Assembly (NCBI GenBank): GCA_035765045.1
Contig: DASTYI010000094.1
Location: 1 to 31,477, forward strand
Direction of reading: 5' to 3'
DNA: 31,477 nt
Source of the DNA: Iamia sp035765045
GTDB lineage: Bacteria > Actinomycetota > Acidimicrobiia > Acidimicrobiales > Iamiaceae
Shown: positions 14,905-23,047 of the stretch, one piece after another
Layout of the letters: each line of letters begins with the position of its first letter
Numbering within the stretch: position 1 is the stretch's first letter
Notes under the pieces: generated by a model
What the model saw: the letters and a program-made list of their open reading frames with translations, nothing else
Told to the model about the DNA's origin: nothing
Database searches by the model: none
Translations under genes and position numbers: made by a program

Positions 14905-16500
14905 ATGGCCAGCCTCCCCCGCCCCCGTCTCCCCCTCGGCGATCGCGCCCGGCGCACCGGGGCTGCGTCGCGCCGCGTCTCGCTGGTGGCCATGGTGGCC
15001 ACGCTGCTGGCGCTGGGCGGCGCCGTCGCCGGCGTCTACACCACCGGGGTGAGCCTGGGCGCCCGCATCGCCCCCTCGACCGAGGACGACGCCCGGTCGC
15101 CGGGCGGCCCCGACCCCGAGGGCGCCGCCCCCGCCGACGACACCGCGGTGGCGGGCTCGTCGTCCACCGCGGCGGAGCCCGAGGACGACTCGCTGCCCGA
15201 CCGGGTCGGGGGCGGCGACGGCACGACGAGCACCGGCTCGAACCCGGTGACCGGCCCGGGTGGCCCCGGCGGCCCCGGGAGCACGCTCGACGACGGCACC
15301 GCCCCGGTCGAGCCGTACCCCGGCCTCTGGCCCTACGTGAGCTGGCAGGAGGTCACCGCCCACGTCGCCCGGGGCGACGGCCGCTTCCGCACGCCCTCCG
15401 ACACCGCCCTCCGCTTCGCCGCCGAGGTGGTCGGGCTGACCGGGGCGTCGATCGGCTCGGTCGACGAGCGCGGCGTGGTCGCCACCGTCGAGGTCCGCAG
15501 CGGTCGGGGCTCGACCCTCGTCACCCTGACCCGGGCCACCCCCGGGCGGGCGACGGCGGCGACGCCGTGGAGCGTGGTCGAGGCGGTCGGCGACGTCACC
15601 CTCGACGTGCCCACCTCGGTGGCCGGCCCCGCCCTGCGGGTCACGACGAACGCCCGGCCCGGCGTCGTCGGCGTCCACGACCGCAGCCGCTGGCGGGGGA
15701 TCGGCGTGGCGCCCTCGCCCGGCGCTCCCTTCGACGTCCGCATCGACCCCGGCGCCGGCGGCCCGGCGATCGTCGTGGCCGTGGCCGGCGACCCCCGGGC
15801 GCCCGTCTCGTTCACGGTGCGCCGGGTCGATCTCGACGGTGGTGCCGGGGCCGCCGTCACCCCCGCCCCGGCCGACCCGCAGGAGGCCACCCGGGCCCTC
15901 GTCGCCGCCGTCGGGCAGGGCGACGTGGGCGCCACCTGGGAGCTGCTCGACCCGGCGGCCCGCCGCTCGGTGCTCGACTGGCGGGGCCTGGCCGGCCGGC
16001 TCCCCGCCCTCCGCGACCAGCTCGGCCGGTTCGCCGCCGGCCCCCTCACCACCACGGCGGTGACCACCCCGGCCGGGGCGGTGTCGGTGGTGGCGACCTC
16101 GGGGGCCGCCGGTTCCGAGGCGAGCCAGCCGCTCGCCGCCCTCGCCTTCCGGGTCGACGGCGGGGCCCGCCTGGCCAGCACGCAGGCCGGGGCGGTGACC
16201 TGGACCGGCCCGTCGGCCGGGAGCGCCAGCGTCCTCGCCGCGGGGCCGACCCGCCCGCTGGCCATCGTGGTCGACGGGACGGTGTGGTCCTCGACCCCCG
16301 ACGGCGCCACCGGGCTGCGGGTCCCCACCGACACCCTCGCCCCCGGCCCCCACCTGGCGATCGCCGTCACCGTCGACGGCGAGCAGGTGACGGCGTCGGC
16401 CTTCCCCTTCACGGTGCCCGACCCGCCGGCGGTGCCCGACAGCCCGACCACCGAGACGCCCCGCACGACCCCCACCCTGGTCCCGGAGGACGGGTTGTAG
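14905..16500 (+). CDS. Membrane-anchored extracytoplasmic protein, unknown function
   Basis: 531 residues. A basic N-terminus (PRLPLGDRARRTGAASRR) precedes one hydrophobic helix (about 25-48), followed by a long Pro/Gly/Ser/Asp-rich linker (about 55-130). A beta-rich extracytoplasmic part of some 350 residues starts PYPGLWPYVSWQEVTAHVARGD. It includes LVAAVGQGDVGATWELLDPAARRSVLDWRGLAGR, a helical stretch that resembles NTF2-like stress or lipoprotein domains, and ends in a Thr/Pro-rich tail. I do not recognise the family. ATG at 14905 lacks a Shine-Dalgarno. Its TAG stop is also part of the TAGGTT -10 of the next gene. A cell-wall or LppX-like role would be speculation. Confidence 0.75.
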   Translation: MASLPRPRLPLGDRARRTGAASRRVSLVAMVATLLALGGAVAGVYTTGVSLGARIAPSTEDDARSPGGPDPEGAAPADDTAVAGSSSTAAEPEDDSLPDRVGGGDGTTSTGSNPVTGPGGPGGPGSTLDDGTAPVEPYPGLWPYVSWQEVTAHVARGDGRFRTPSDTALRFAAEVVGLTGASIGSVDERGVVATVEVRSGRGSTLVTLTRATPGRATAATPWSVVEAVGDVTLDVPTSVAGPALRVTTNARPGVVGVHDRSRWRGIGVAPSPGAPFDVRIDPGAGGPAIVVAVAGDPRAPVSFTVRRVDLDGGAGAAVTPAPADPQEATRALVAAVGQGDVGATWELLDPAARRSVLDWRGLAGRLPALRDQLGRFAAGPLTTTAVTTPAGAVSVVATSGAAGSEASQPLAALAFRVDGGARLASTQAGAVTWTGPSAGSASVLAAGPTRPLAIVVDGTVWSSTPDGATGLRVPTDTLAPGPHLAIAVTVDGEQVTASAFPFTVPDPPAVPDSPTTETPRTTPTLVPEDGL

Positions 16501-16503
16501 GTT
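16498..16503 (+). promoter_or_regulatory. Predicted -10 (TAGGTT) of acetoacetyl-CoA synthetase
   Basis: TAGGTT is seven bases before the ATG at 16511, the spacing seen at several leaderless-looking genes here. Its first three bases are the stop codon of the upstream gene. Confidence 0.5.
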
Positions 16504-16510
16504 CGCCGCC

Positions 16511-18451
16511 ATGGCGAGCCACGACGACGACCACCGGGGCGAGGTCCTCTGGGAGCCCGCGGCCGATGCGTGGACCACGACGGCGGCCGGGCGCTTCGCC
16601 ACCGCCCACGGCCACCGCACCTACGCCGACCTCCACGCCTGGTCGGTCGCCGACCTCGACGGCTTCTGGACCGCCGTCGCCGGCGACCTCGGCGTGCGCT
16701 GGCACGACCGGCCCACGGCGGCGCTGGCCGACGCCACCATGCCGGGCGCCCGCTGGTTCCCGGGCGGGACCCTCAGCTACGCCGAGCACGCCCTGGCCGC
16801 CGCGGCCGAGCGCCCCGACGACGTGGCCGTCGTGGCCCGCAGCCAGACCCGGGGCCCGGTCGAGCTGACGTGGGGCGCCCTGGCCGGCCAGGTCGCCCGG
16901 TGCGCGGCCGGGCTGCGTCGGCTCGGCGTCGGACGGGGCGACCGGGTGGTGGCCTACGCCCCCAACATCCCCGAGACGCTCGTCGCCTTCCTCGCCACCG
17001 CCTCGCTGGGGGCCGTGTGGTCGAGCTGCGCCCCCGAGTTCGGCACCCGCTCGGTGATCGACCGCTTCGGCCAGGTCGAGCCGACGGTGCTGTTCGCCGT
17101 CGACGGCTACCGCTACGGCGCCAAGGCCATCGACCGCGGCGCCGAGGTGGCGACGATCGAGGCGGCTCTGCCGACCCTCCGCCACACCGTGCGGGTGCCG
17201 TACCTCGATCCGGCGTCGGAGGACGGGTGGGCGGCGCTGCTCGACGGGCCCGACCCCGGCCCGCCGACCTTCCTCCCGGTGCCGTTCGACCACCCGCTGT
17301 ACGTGCTCTTCAGCTCGGGCACCACCGGGCTGCCCAAGGCGATCGTCCACGGCCACGGCGGCATCACCGTCGAGCACCTGAAGACACTGGCCCTCCACCA
17401 GGACCTCACCGCCGCCGACCGCTTCTGCTGGTTCATGACCACCGGCTGGATGATGTGGAACTACCTCGTCTCCGGGCTGCTGGTGGGGGCGACGATCGTG
17501 CTGTTCGACGGCGACCCGGCCTCGCCGTCGCTCACGACCCTGTGGGACCTGGCGGCCGAGACGGGCACGACGGTGCTCGGGGCCTCGGCGCCGTTCCTCA
17601 TGGCCTGCCGCAAGGACGACGTCCGCCCCGAGCGGGGGGCCCTGCGCTGGGTCGGCTCGACCGGGGCGCCGCTTCCGCCCGAGGGCTTCCGCTGGGTGCA
17701 CGAGGCGGTCGGGGTGCCGGTGTCGTCGATCAGCGGCGGCACCGACGTGTGCACCGCCTTCCTCGGCACCTCGCCGCTCGTCCCGGTGCGGGCCGGCGAG
17801 ATCAGCTGCCGCCTGCTCGGCTGCGCCGTCGAGGCCTACCGCCCCGACGGCACCGCCTGCGCCCCCGGTGAGCTGGGCGAGCTGGTGATCACCGCCCCCA
17901 TGCCGTCGATGCCGGTCGGCTTCTGGGGCGACGACGACGGCTCCCGCTACCGGGCCGCCTACTTCGAGGACTACCCGGGGGTGTGGCGCCACGGCGACTG
18001 GGTGACGTTCACCGAAGACGGGTCGGCCACCATCACCGGCCGCTCCGACGCCACCCTCAACCGGGGCGGCGTCCGCCTCGGCACGAGCGACTTCTACACC
18101 GTGGTCGAGGGCCTGCCCGAGGTGGCCGACAGCCTCGTCGTCCACCTGGAGGACGACACCGGCGGGGCCGGGGAGCTGATCCTGTTCGTCGCCCTGGCCC
18201 CCGGCGTCGAGGTCGACCACGGCGAGCTGGGGCGCCGGATCGCCGCCGCCCTGCGCTCCGAGCTGTCGCCCCGCCACGTGCCCGACCGGCTCGAGGTCGT
18301 GCCCGCCGTGCCCCGCACGCTGTCGGGCAAGAAGTGCGAGGTCCCGATCAAGCGCATCCTCACCGGCACCCCGGTCGACACCGCCGTGGCCCGCGGCTCG
18401 CTGGCCGACCCCAGCAGCCTCGACGCCTTCGTCGCCCTGGCGGACCGCTGA
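16511..18451 (+). CDS. Acetoacetyl-CoA synthetase (acetoacetate-CoA ligase)
   Basis: 646 residues, the usual length. An adenylate-forming enzyme that activates acetoacetate with ATP and CoA. The N-terminus with FWTAVAGDLGVRW and the GARWFPGGTLSYAEHAL stretch is typical of the family. The AMP-binding motif LFSSGTTGLPKAIVH begins near residue 266. FMTTGWMMWNYLVSGLL follows, and the C-terminal SGKKCEVPIKRIL carries the catalytic Lys (about 607). It would feed ketone bodies or polyhydroxybutyrate breakdown products into acetyl-CoA, or supply acetoacetyl-CoA for synthesis. The TGA stop lies in REP copy 2. No partner genes of the pathway are adjacent, except perhaps the distant esterase. Confidence 0.95.
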   Translation: MASHDDDHRGEVLWEPAADAWTTTAAGRFATAHGHRTYADLHAWSVADLDGFWTAVAGDLGVRWHDRPTAALADATMPGARWFPGGTLSYAEHALAAAAERPDDVAVVARSQTRGPVELTWGALAGQVARCAAGLRRLGVGRGDRVVAYAPNIPETLVAFLATASLGAVWSSCAPEFGTRSVIDRFGQVEPTVLFAVDGYRYGAKAIDRGAEVATIEAALPTLRHTVRVPYLDPASEDGWAALLDGPDPGPPTFLPVPFDHPLYVLFSSGTTGLPKAIVHGHGGITVEHLKTLALHQDLTAADRFCWFMTTGWMMWNYLVSGLLVGATIVLFDGDPASPSLTTLWDLAAETGTTVLGASAPFLMACRKDDVRPERGALRWVGSTGAPLPPEGFRWVHEAVGVPVSSISGGTDVCTAFLGTSPLVPVRAGEISCRLLGCAVEAYRPDGTACAPGELGELVITAPMPSMPVGFWGDDDGSRYRAAYFEDYPGVWRHGDWVTFTEDGSATITGRSDATLNRGGVRLGTSDFYTVVEGLPEVADSLVVHLEDDTGGAGELILFVALAPGVEVDHGELGRRIAAALRSELSPRHVPDRLEVVPAVPRTLSGKKCEVPIKRILTGTPVDTAVARGSLADPSSLDAFVALADR

Positions 18452-18486
18452 CCGCCTCAAGGTGCCTGGCACCTTGAGGCGGTCAG
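18448..18486. repeat. REP-like palindrome, copy 2
   Basis: 39 bp with 19-bp perfect arms around one base and the core GGTGCCTGGCACC. It covers the stop codon of acetoacetyl-CoA synthetase and the present 3' end of the converging anti-sigma gene. A terminator role for both is plausible here. Confidence 0.9.
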
Positions 18487-19197
18487 GTCAGAGCTCGCCC
18501 AGGGCGACAGGGGGAGGTTGGGCTCGGCCGGGGTGGTGCCGGCGTCCTCGACGGTGACGCCGACGACGTCGACGGGGACGCCCTCGACCCGGGTGCGCAC
18601 CGAGCCGTCGTCGTCGGGGGCGAAGGTGCCGTGGAGCACCATCACCCCGTCCTCGTCGAACCACAGGGCGTAGGTCTTGCCCTCCGGTGGCGGGGCCATG
18701 CCGTCGGCCACGACGACCGAGCTGCCGTGGCTGGGCGAGACGACCAGGCTCATGGTGCCGCCCTCGCCGCTCACCTCGACCTCCTGGGCGTCGGGGGCGG
18801 AGATGACGGCGGCCAGCTCCTCGGCCCGGTCGGCCCGGTGGTCGGCCTGGAGGGCGATGGCGCCGACGGCGGCCAGCACCGCCACCATCGCCGCCGCCAC
18901 CAGCGGGGCCACCCAGGGGCGGCTCCGGCGGGACCCGTCGACCCCGGCCGGGCGGCGCCCGGGGGCGACCTGGCGGGTGCGGGCCACCTCGGTCAGGACC
19001 TGGGCCCGGAGGGCGGCCGGGGGGACGACCGCGGTGGCCTGGCCCAGGTGGGCGGCGGCGGCCAGCAGCTCGGCCGCCTCGGCCTGGCACTCGGGGCAGC
19101 GGGAGAGGTGGTCCTCGAACAGGTCCCGCTCGCCGGGCGGCAGGGCGTCGAGCACGTACGGCCCGACCAGGGTGTGGGGATCGGGAGCATCGTTCAC
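18457..19197 (-). CDS. Anti-sigma factor, RskA-like
   Basis: 246 residues as read. The N-terminal anti-sigma domain has a zinc-type motif HLSRCPEC (His30, Cys34, Cys37). A single membrane helix (about 94-116) and an extracytoplasmic RskA domain follow, with MSLVVSPSHGSSVVVADGMAPPPEGKTYALWFDEDG and VGVTVEDAGTTPAEPNLP. It would hold the SigK-like factor inactive until a signal triggers proteolysis. The GTG start overlaps the sigma stop by four bases. The last nine codons come from REP copy 2. One extra base in the C run at 18510-18514 would instead end the protein at 18488 with VALGEL, which looks more like a normal end. A frameshift near the 3' end is likely. Confidence 0.88.
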   Translation of the reverse strand: MNDAPDPHTLVGPYVLDALPPGERDLFEDHLSRCPECQAEAAELLAAAAHLGQATAVVPPAALRAQVLTEVARTRQVAPGRRPAGVDGSRRSRPWVAPLVAAAMVAVLAAVGAIALQADHRADRAEELAAVISAPDAQEVEVSGEGGTMSLVVSPSHGSSVVVADGMAPPPEGKTYALWFDEDGVMVLHGTFAPDDDGSVRTRVEGVPVDVVGVTVEDAGTTPAEPNLPLSPWASSDLTASRCQAP

Positions 19198-19823
19198 GCG
19201 CCCACCTCCAGAGCGTCTCGCAGCCGGATCATCCCGTCCCTGATCCTCGTCTTCACCGTACCGAGGGGCAGCTCCAGGATGTCCGCGACCTGGGCGTAGG
19301 TGTAGCCGCCGTAGTAGGCGAGCTCGATCGTCTGGCGCTGGAGGTCGGTCAGCTGGCCGAGGGCCGCCACCACCTCCTGGCGCTCGTCCTCCCGGGTGAC
19401 CGGGGTCGACACCGGGTCGGGGTCGGGGGCGCCGGTGCGCTCGGCGTCGCGGACCCGGCGGTCGCGCTCGGCCTGCTCGCTGCGCACCCGGTCGACGGCC
19501 CGGCGGTGGGCGATCGTCGCCACCCAGGTGCGGCACGAGCCCTTGGTGCGGTCGTGGGTCGGCGCCAGCCGCCAGACCTCGAGGAGGACCTCCTGGGCCA
19601 CCTCGTCGGCCTGGTGCGGGTCGCGCACCACCCGGCGGGCGATGCCGACCACGGTCGGGCTGACCAGGTCGTAGAGGGCGGCGAAGGCCTCGGCGTCACC
19701 CCGGGCGGTGCGGGCCAGGAGCTCGTCGGCGTCGCCCCCACCGGTGGCGGGGACCGACCGCAGGTGGCGGCGGGCGAGGCCCATCAGCCCACCCCGTTGG
19801 CGTCGGCGGGGACTGTCACCCAC
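19194..19823 (-). CDS. ECF RNA polymerase sigma factor, SigK-like
   Basis: 209 residues from GTG at 19823. Region 2 (about 48-115) reads YDLVSPTVVGIARRVVRDPHQADEVAQEVLLEVWR. Region 4 (about 155-205) has LTDLQRQTIELAYYGGYTYAQVADILELPLGTVKTRIRDGMIRLRDAL, whose HTH reads the -35. The RskA-like gene behind it supports the SigK-type class (ECF19). The start is a choice: GTG 19823 has TACGCA seven bases upstream, like other leaderless starts here, while ATG 19784 would give 196 residues and is closer to known SigK length. Targets are unknown; such systems usually control their own operon and envelope or redox genes. Confidence 0.93.
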   Translation of the reverse strand: MGDSPRRRQRGGLMGLARRHLRSVPATGGGDADELLARTARGDAEAFAALYDLVSPTVVGIARRVVRDPHQADEVAQEVLLEVWRLAPTHDRTKGSCRTWVATIAHRRAVDRVRSEQAERDRRVRDAERTGAPDPDPVSTPVTREDERQEVVAALGQLTDLQRQTIELAYYGGYTYAQVADILELPLGTVKTRIRDGMIRLRDALEVGA

Positions 19824-19914
19824 AGGGGAGTGCGTAGCAGGTCGAGCCTCATCGGCCCGAGGTTCGGGCCGGGGGGCGGGATGGATTGGTCGGCGCGGGA
19901 TAGGTTCCGCGGTG

Positions 19915-20688
19915 ATGGCCGCCGCCCCCGAACCGCCGCAACGGCGGATCCGCTACCGGGAGATCGCCGACGACCTCCGGGCCCGCATCGAGGAGGGCGA
20001 CCTGCGGGACCGCCGCCTGCTGCCCAGCGAGGCCGAGCTGTCGGCCCGCTACGAGGCCAGCCGGGTCACCGTCCGCAAGGCCCTCGACGGCCTGCGGGAG
20101 GAGGGGCTGGTCGAGTCCCGGCAGGGGTTCGGCTGGTTCGTGGCCACCGAGCCGATCCTCCAGCACCTCGGCCGGCTGGGGACGATCGAGGAGCAGCTGG
20201 AGGCCGACGGGCGGCGGTCGGAGCGGCGCATCCTCGACTTCGGCTTCGTGCCCGCCCCGCCCCGGGTCCGGGCCGTGCTCGGCGTCGACCAGGTGCTGCG
20301 GGTGGCCCGGGTCAACCTGGCCGACGGCGAGCCCTTCGCCCGGGTCACGGTGTGGTGCCCCGAGGACCTGGGCGCCTCGCTGTCGCGCGCCCAGGTGGCC
20401 GAGCGCACCTTCCTCGAGCTGCTCCCGGTGCCGCTCGGCGGGGCGGTGCAGACGATCGAGGCCCACGCCGCCTCGGGCGACGACGCCGAGCTGCTGGAGA
20501 TCCCGGTCGGGTCGCCGGTCCTCGTCTGCGAGCGCATCACGTCCGACGAGGCCGGGCGCCCGATCCTGCTGGCCGAGCACGTCTTCCCCGGGCACCGCAG
20601 CGCCTTCACCGTCGACCTGCCCCGCCTCGGCCGGGCGTCGATGGCCCCCAGCGGGCTGCGGCTGGTCGACGACAGCTCGCGGCGGTGA
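19915..20688 (+). CDS. GntR-family regulator (HutC subfamily)
   Basis: 257 residues. The winged helix fills about residues 11-75: YREIADDLRARIEEGDLRDRRLLPSEAELSARYEASRVTVRKALDGLREEGLVESRQGFGWFVA. The UTRA ligand domain follows (about 95-245), with RILDFGFVPAPPRVRAVLG, LARVNLADGEPFARVTVWCPEDL and ITSDEAGRPILLAEHVFPGHRSAFTVDL. It senses a small molecule, often a sugar or amino-acid derivative; which one is not clear. TAGGTT (19901-19906) sits 8 nt before ATG 19915 and 5 before GTG 19912, so a leaderless start is likely. It is 29 bp upstream of the lipoprotein genes and may control them. Confidence 0.93.
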   Translation: MAAAPEPPQRRIRYREIADDLRARIEEGDLRDRRLLPSEAELSARYEASRVTVRKALDGLREEGLVESRQGFGWFVATEPILQHLGRLGTIEEQLEADGRRSERRILDFGFVPAPPRVRAVLGVDQVLRVARVNLADGEPFARVTVWCPEDLGASLSRAQVAERTFLELLPVPLGGAVQTIEAHAASGDDAELLEIPVGSPVLVCERITSDEAGRPILLAEHVFPGHRSAFTVDLPRLGRASMAPSGLRLVDDSSRR

Positions 20689-20717
20689 GGTCGGGGGTGC
20701 GTGTCAGACTCGCCCGG

Positions 20718-21041
20718 GTGCGTCCGCTGATCGTCGTCGTGCTCGTGGCCGGCGTGGCCGCCACGGTCGGCTGCGGGGGCGACGGCGGGGGTGGGGCCGC
20801 CGCCGAGCGCGAGCGGCTGGTCGACTCGCTGGGCTTCCTCGCCACCGACCTCGGGCTGTCCGACGACGAGGTGGCCTGCACGGCCGAGCAGATCGAGCAG
20901 GGCCTGGAGGGCGAGGACCTCGACGACGTCGCCGCCGCCGTCCGCCGGGTCGACGCCGGCGACGTCGGGCTCGACGAGCTGCCGGGCGACGTCGCCGACG
21001 CCATCACCGGGGCGGTCGCCGCCTGCGCGGGGGCGTCGTGA
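20718..21041 (+). CDS. Lipoprotein with one two-cysteine module
   Basis: 107 residues. The signal peptide MRPLIVVVLVAGVAATVGCGG has a lipobox-like Cys19 (TVGC, with an unusual -3 residue). After a Gly-rich spacer comes one module: LGLSDDEVACTAEQIEQGLEGEDLDDVAAAVRR, ending in AVAAC, with a C-x48-C spacing. It is acidic and helical, and a disulfide is likely outside the membrane. GTG at 20718 was chosen because it gives the signal peptide; other GTG codons lie upstream. The stop overlaps the next GTG by four bases. No known family recognised. First of three paralogues in a row. Confidence 0.78.
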   Translation: MRPLIVVVLVAGVAATVGCGGDGGGGAAAERERLVDSLGFLATDLGLSDDEVACTAEQIEQGLEGEDLDDVAAAVRRVDAGDVGLDELPGDVADAITGAVAACAGAS

Positions 21042-21316
21042 GACGGCGGCTGCTGGCCGGGGCGGTGGCGGTCGGCCTGCTGCTCGGCTGTGGCGGGGGC
21101 CCGAGCGAGGAGGAGAGGCTGGCCGACGACCTCGTGGCCGACTACGACCTCGACCGCCCGGTCGCCGAGTGCGTCGCCGACCAGCTCTACGAGCGCTTCA
21201 CCAGCGAGGAGATCGAGACCTTCCGGGAGGCCGACGGCGACCGCGACAACCTGCCCGAGGACCTCCTCTCCCAGCTGCGGACCGCCGTCGTCCCCTGCGC
21301 CTCGGCGGGGTCGTGA
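21038..21316 (+). CDS. Lipoprotein with one two-cysteine module (second paralogue)
   Basis: 92 residues. The signal peptide ends in the lipobox LLLGC. The mature part is a single module: LADDLVADYDLDRPVAECVADQLYERFTSEEIETFREADGD and a final AVVPC, spacing C-x41-C. The pattern of a first Cys, a (L/F)-(S/D)xE(I) turn and a last Cys matches the neighbours. GTGA overlaps at both ends link it to the flanking genes, so the three make one translation-coupled set. Function unknown. Confidence 0.8.
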   Translation: MRRRLLAGAVAVGLLLGCGGGPSEEERLADDLVADYDLDRPVAECVADQLYERFTSEEIETFREADGDRDNLPEDLLSQLRTAVVPCASAGS

Positions 21317-21966
21317 GACGGGGCGTCGCCACCCGCCTCGTGGCCCTGCTGGCCGCCCTCGGCGCGGGGCTCGCCGGCTGCGGGGTCGAGGTGCCCGACG
21401 ACGTCGCCGCCGACGTGCGGACGTCCTCGACCACCGAGCCCGGGGCGCCGCCCACCACCGAGACGCCCCGGAGCGACGACGAGCTGGAGCAGGCCCTCAT
21501 CGACAACGGCTACTCGCTGGCCGAGGCCGAGTGCGGGGCGGGCCGGCTGCGCGACGCCCTCGACGACGACGAGATCGCCACCATCGTCGACGCCGACACC
21601 ATCGAGGACATCTCGGCCAGCACCGCCCGGGCCTTCGCCGACGCCCTCCGCCCCTGCGTCGAGGACGGCGCCGGCACCGACGAGCCCGATCAGCCGGACG
21701 AGCCCGACGAGCCCGACGGCGGGGGTGGCATCGGGGGCATGCCCGGCGCCGGCGACGACAGCGAGGGCGACGTCAGCCGGTCCCGCTTCCTGGCCGCCCT
21801 GATCTCGGGCGGGATCCCCGACGGCCAGGCCCGCTGCATCGTCGAGCGGCTCTACGACGAGCTGGACCAGGACGAGATCAACGACCTCTTCCACGCCGAG
21901 ACCGAGGCCGACGTCCCCGACGACCTCCTCGACGCCTTCATGGACATCGTCGAGGCCTGCGAGTAG
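21313..21966 (+). CDS. Lipoprotein with two copies of the two-cysteine module
   Basis: 217 residues. The signal peptide ends GLAGC. Module A is YSLAEAECGAGRLRDALDDDEIATIVDAD up to ALRPC (C-x40-C). A spacer of repeated DEPD units and Gly-rich sequence (about 120-145) separates it from module B: IPDGQARCIVERLYDELDQDEINDLFHAE up to IVEAC, also C-x40-C. Both modules match those of the two genes before it, so the locus carries four in all. It ends 15 bases before REP copy 3. A role in the cell envelope is implied by the lipobox; nothing more specific is seen. Confidence 0.82.
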   Translation: MRRGVATRLVALLAALGAGLAGCGVEVPDDVAADVRTSSTTEPGAPPTTETPRSDDELEQALIDNGYSLAEAECGAGRLRDALDDDEIATIVDADTIEDISASTARAFADALRPCVEDGAGTDEPDQPDEPDEPDGGGGIGGMPGAGDDSEGDVSRSRFLAALISGGIPDGQARCIVERLYDELDQDEINDLFHAETEADVPDDLLDAFMDIVEACE

Positions 21967-21981
21967 CCAGGCGTGCCCTGG

Positions 21982-22016
21982 GATCGCCTCAAGGTGCCAG
22001 GCACCTTGAGGCGATC
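21982..22016. repeat. REP-like palindrome, copy 3
   Basis: 35 bp with 17-bp perfect arms and the core GGTGCCAGGCACC. It lies between the lipoprotein stop at 21966 and the converging acyltransferase stop at 22027, where it could act as a two-way terminator. Confidence 0.9.
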
Positions 22017-22026
22017 GCGCACCCAC

Positions 22027-23013
22027 CTAGTCCCGCAGGGGCCAGGGCTCGATGCGGCGGGTGCGGTGGGAGCGGCGGTCGCCGAGGGCCCACGCCCTGC
22101 GCCACGAGCTGGCGTCGGGGCCCGACAGGGGCGGGGACTGGCCGGCGTGGGCCCGCTGGCGGGCGCGGTACCAGTCGCCGGCGACCTCGTCGGCCAGGGC
22201 GGTCACGGCCTTCTCGATCTCGACGGCGAGGTCGCGCATGTCGGTGTCGGGCGTCGGGTGGATCGGCGTGCCGAAGGTGACCCGGGTCTTCCCCGGCACC
22301 AGCTTGGAGGTGCCCTTGGGGAGGATGCGGCCGGTGCCCTCGAGGTGCACGGGGACGACGGGCACCTGGGTGCGGACGGCGACGAAGGCGGCGCCGGCCT
22401 TGAACTGCTGGCCCCACCCGTCGGGGCTACGGCCGCCCTCGGGGAAGATGACCATGCTCCAGCCGTCCTCGATCAGGTCGGCGGCGAGGAAGGCCGAGCG
22501 GCGGGTGACCTTCGCCCGCTCGATCGGGATGGCGTTGAGGGCCAGGGCCGACATCGTCGCCTTGATCCGGGTGTCGAAGAAGTAGTCGGCGGCGGCGGCC
22601 GAGAAGGCCCGGTGCCGCCACGGCTCCGGCAGCGAGGTCAGCAGCAGGCCGGCGTCGAGGTGGCTCAGGTGGTTGGCGGCGAAGATCGCCGGCCCCTCCA
22701 GCCCGACGAGGCGGTCGTAGCCCCGGCGCTCGGGGTCGGCGACGGCCTTGATCAGCGGCCGCACCGCCCCCTCCAGGAGCGCCAGCCGGCCGACCCGGGC
22801 GACGGGGGAGCGGGCCCACGCCGTCTCGTAGGCGGCGCCCAGCTTCGGCTCCTTGGGGAGCGGCTCGACGCCGTGGGGCAGCGTCGGCGCCCGCAGCGGG
22901 AACTCGGCCGCCTTGAGGGCGGCGCTCGGCCGGGGCAGCCTCCGCTGCACCTGCTGCGCCTGGCGGAGCAGCCGCTCGGTGCGCTTCGGCCCGGTCCGCT
23001 TCCCGCCGCTCAC
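22027..23013 (-). CDS. Lysophospholipid acyltransferase (PlsC-like)
   Basis: 328 residues. A basic N-terminus of about 65 residues precedes the acyltransferase core: AANHLSHLDAG with His115 and Asp120 (NHxxxxD), a FFDTRIKATMSALALNAIPIER stretch (block II-like), FPEGGRSPDGW (190-200) and VVPVHLEGTGRILPKG (block IV). It would transfer a fatty acyl group to a lysophospholipid or other hydroxyl acceptor at the membrane. No full membrane helix is obvious. GTG at 23013 lies 34 nt after the LarA-like stop, and no strong ribosome site is seen. It is the last gene of the lipid operon; its stop is next to REP copy 3. Confidence 0.9.
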   Translation of the reverse strand: MSGGKRTGPKRTERLLRQAQQVQRRLPRPSAALKAAEFPLRAPTLPHGVEPLPKEPKLGAAYETAWARSPVARVGRLALLEGAVRPLIKAVADPERRGYDRLVGLEGPAIFAANHLSHLDAGLLLTSLPEPWRHRAFSAAAADYFFDTRIKATMSALALNAIPIERAKVTRRSAFLAADLIEDGWSMVIFPEGGRSPDGWGQQFKAGAAFVAVRTQVPVVPVHLEGTGRILPKGTSKLVPGKTRVTFGTPIHPTPDTDMRDLAVEIEKAVTALADEVAGDWYRARQRAHAGQSPPLSGPDASSWRRAWALGDRRSHRTRRIEPWPLRD

Positions 23014-23047
23014 GGCCGCACCGCGATCGCCGGCTCGGGGGTGGGGG

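Noticed and set aside
5770..18451. A polyhydroxybutyrate cycle operon formed by the esterase and acetoacetyl-CoA synthetase
   Set aside because: The genes are nearly 10 kb apart with many unrelated genes between, and no synthase or 3-hydroxybutyrate dehydrogenase is present.
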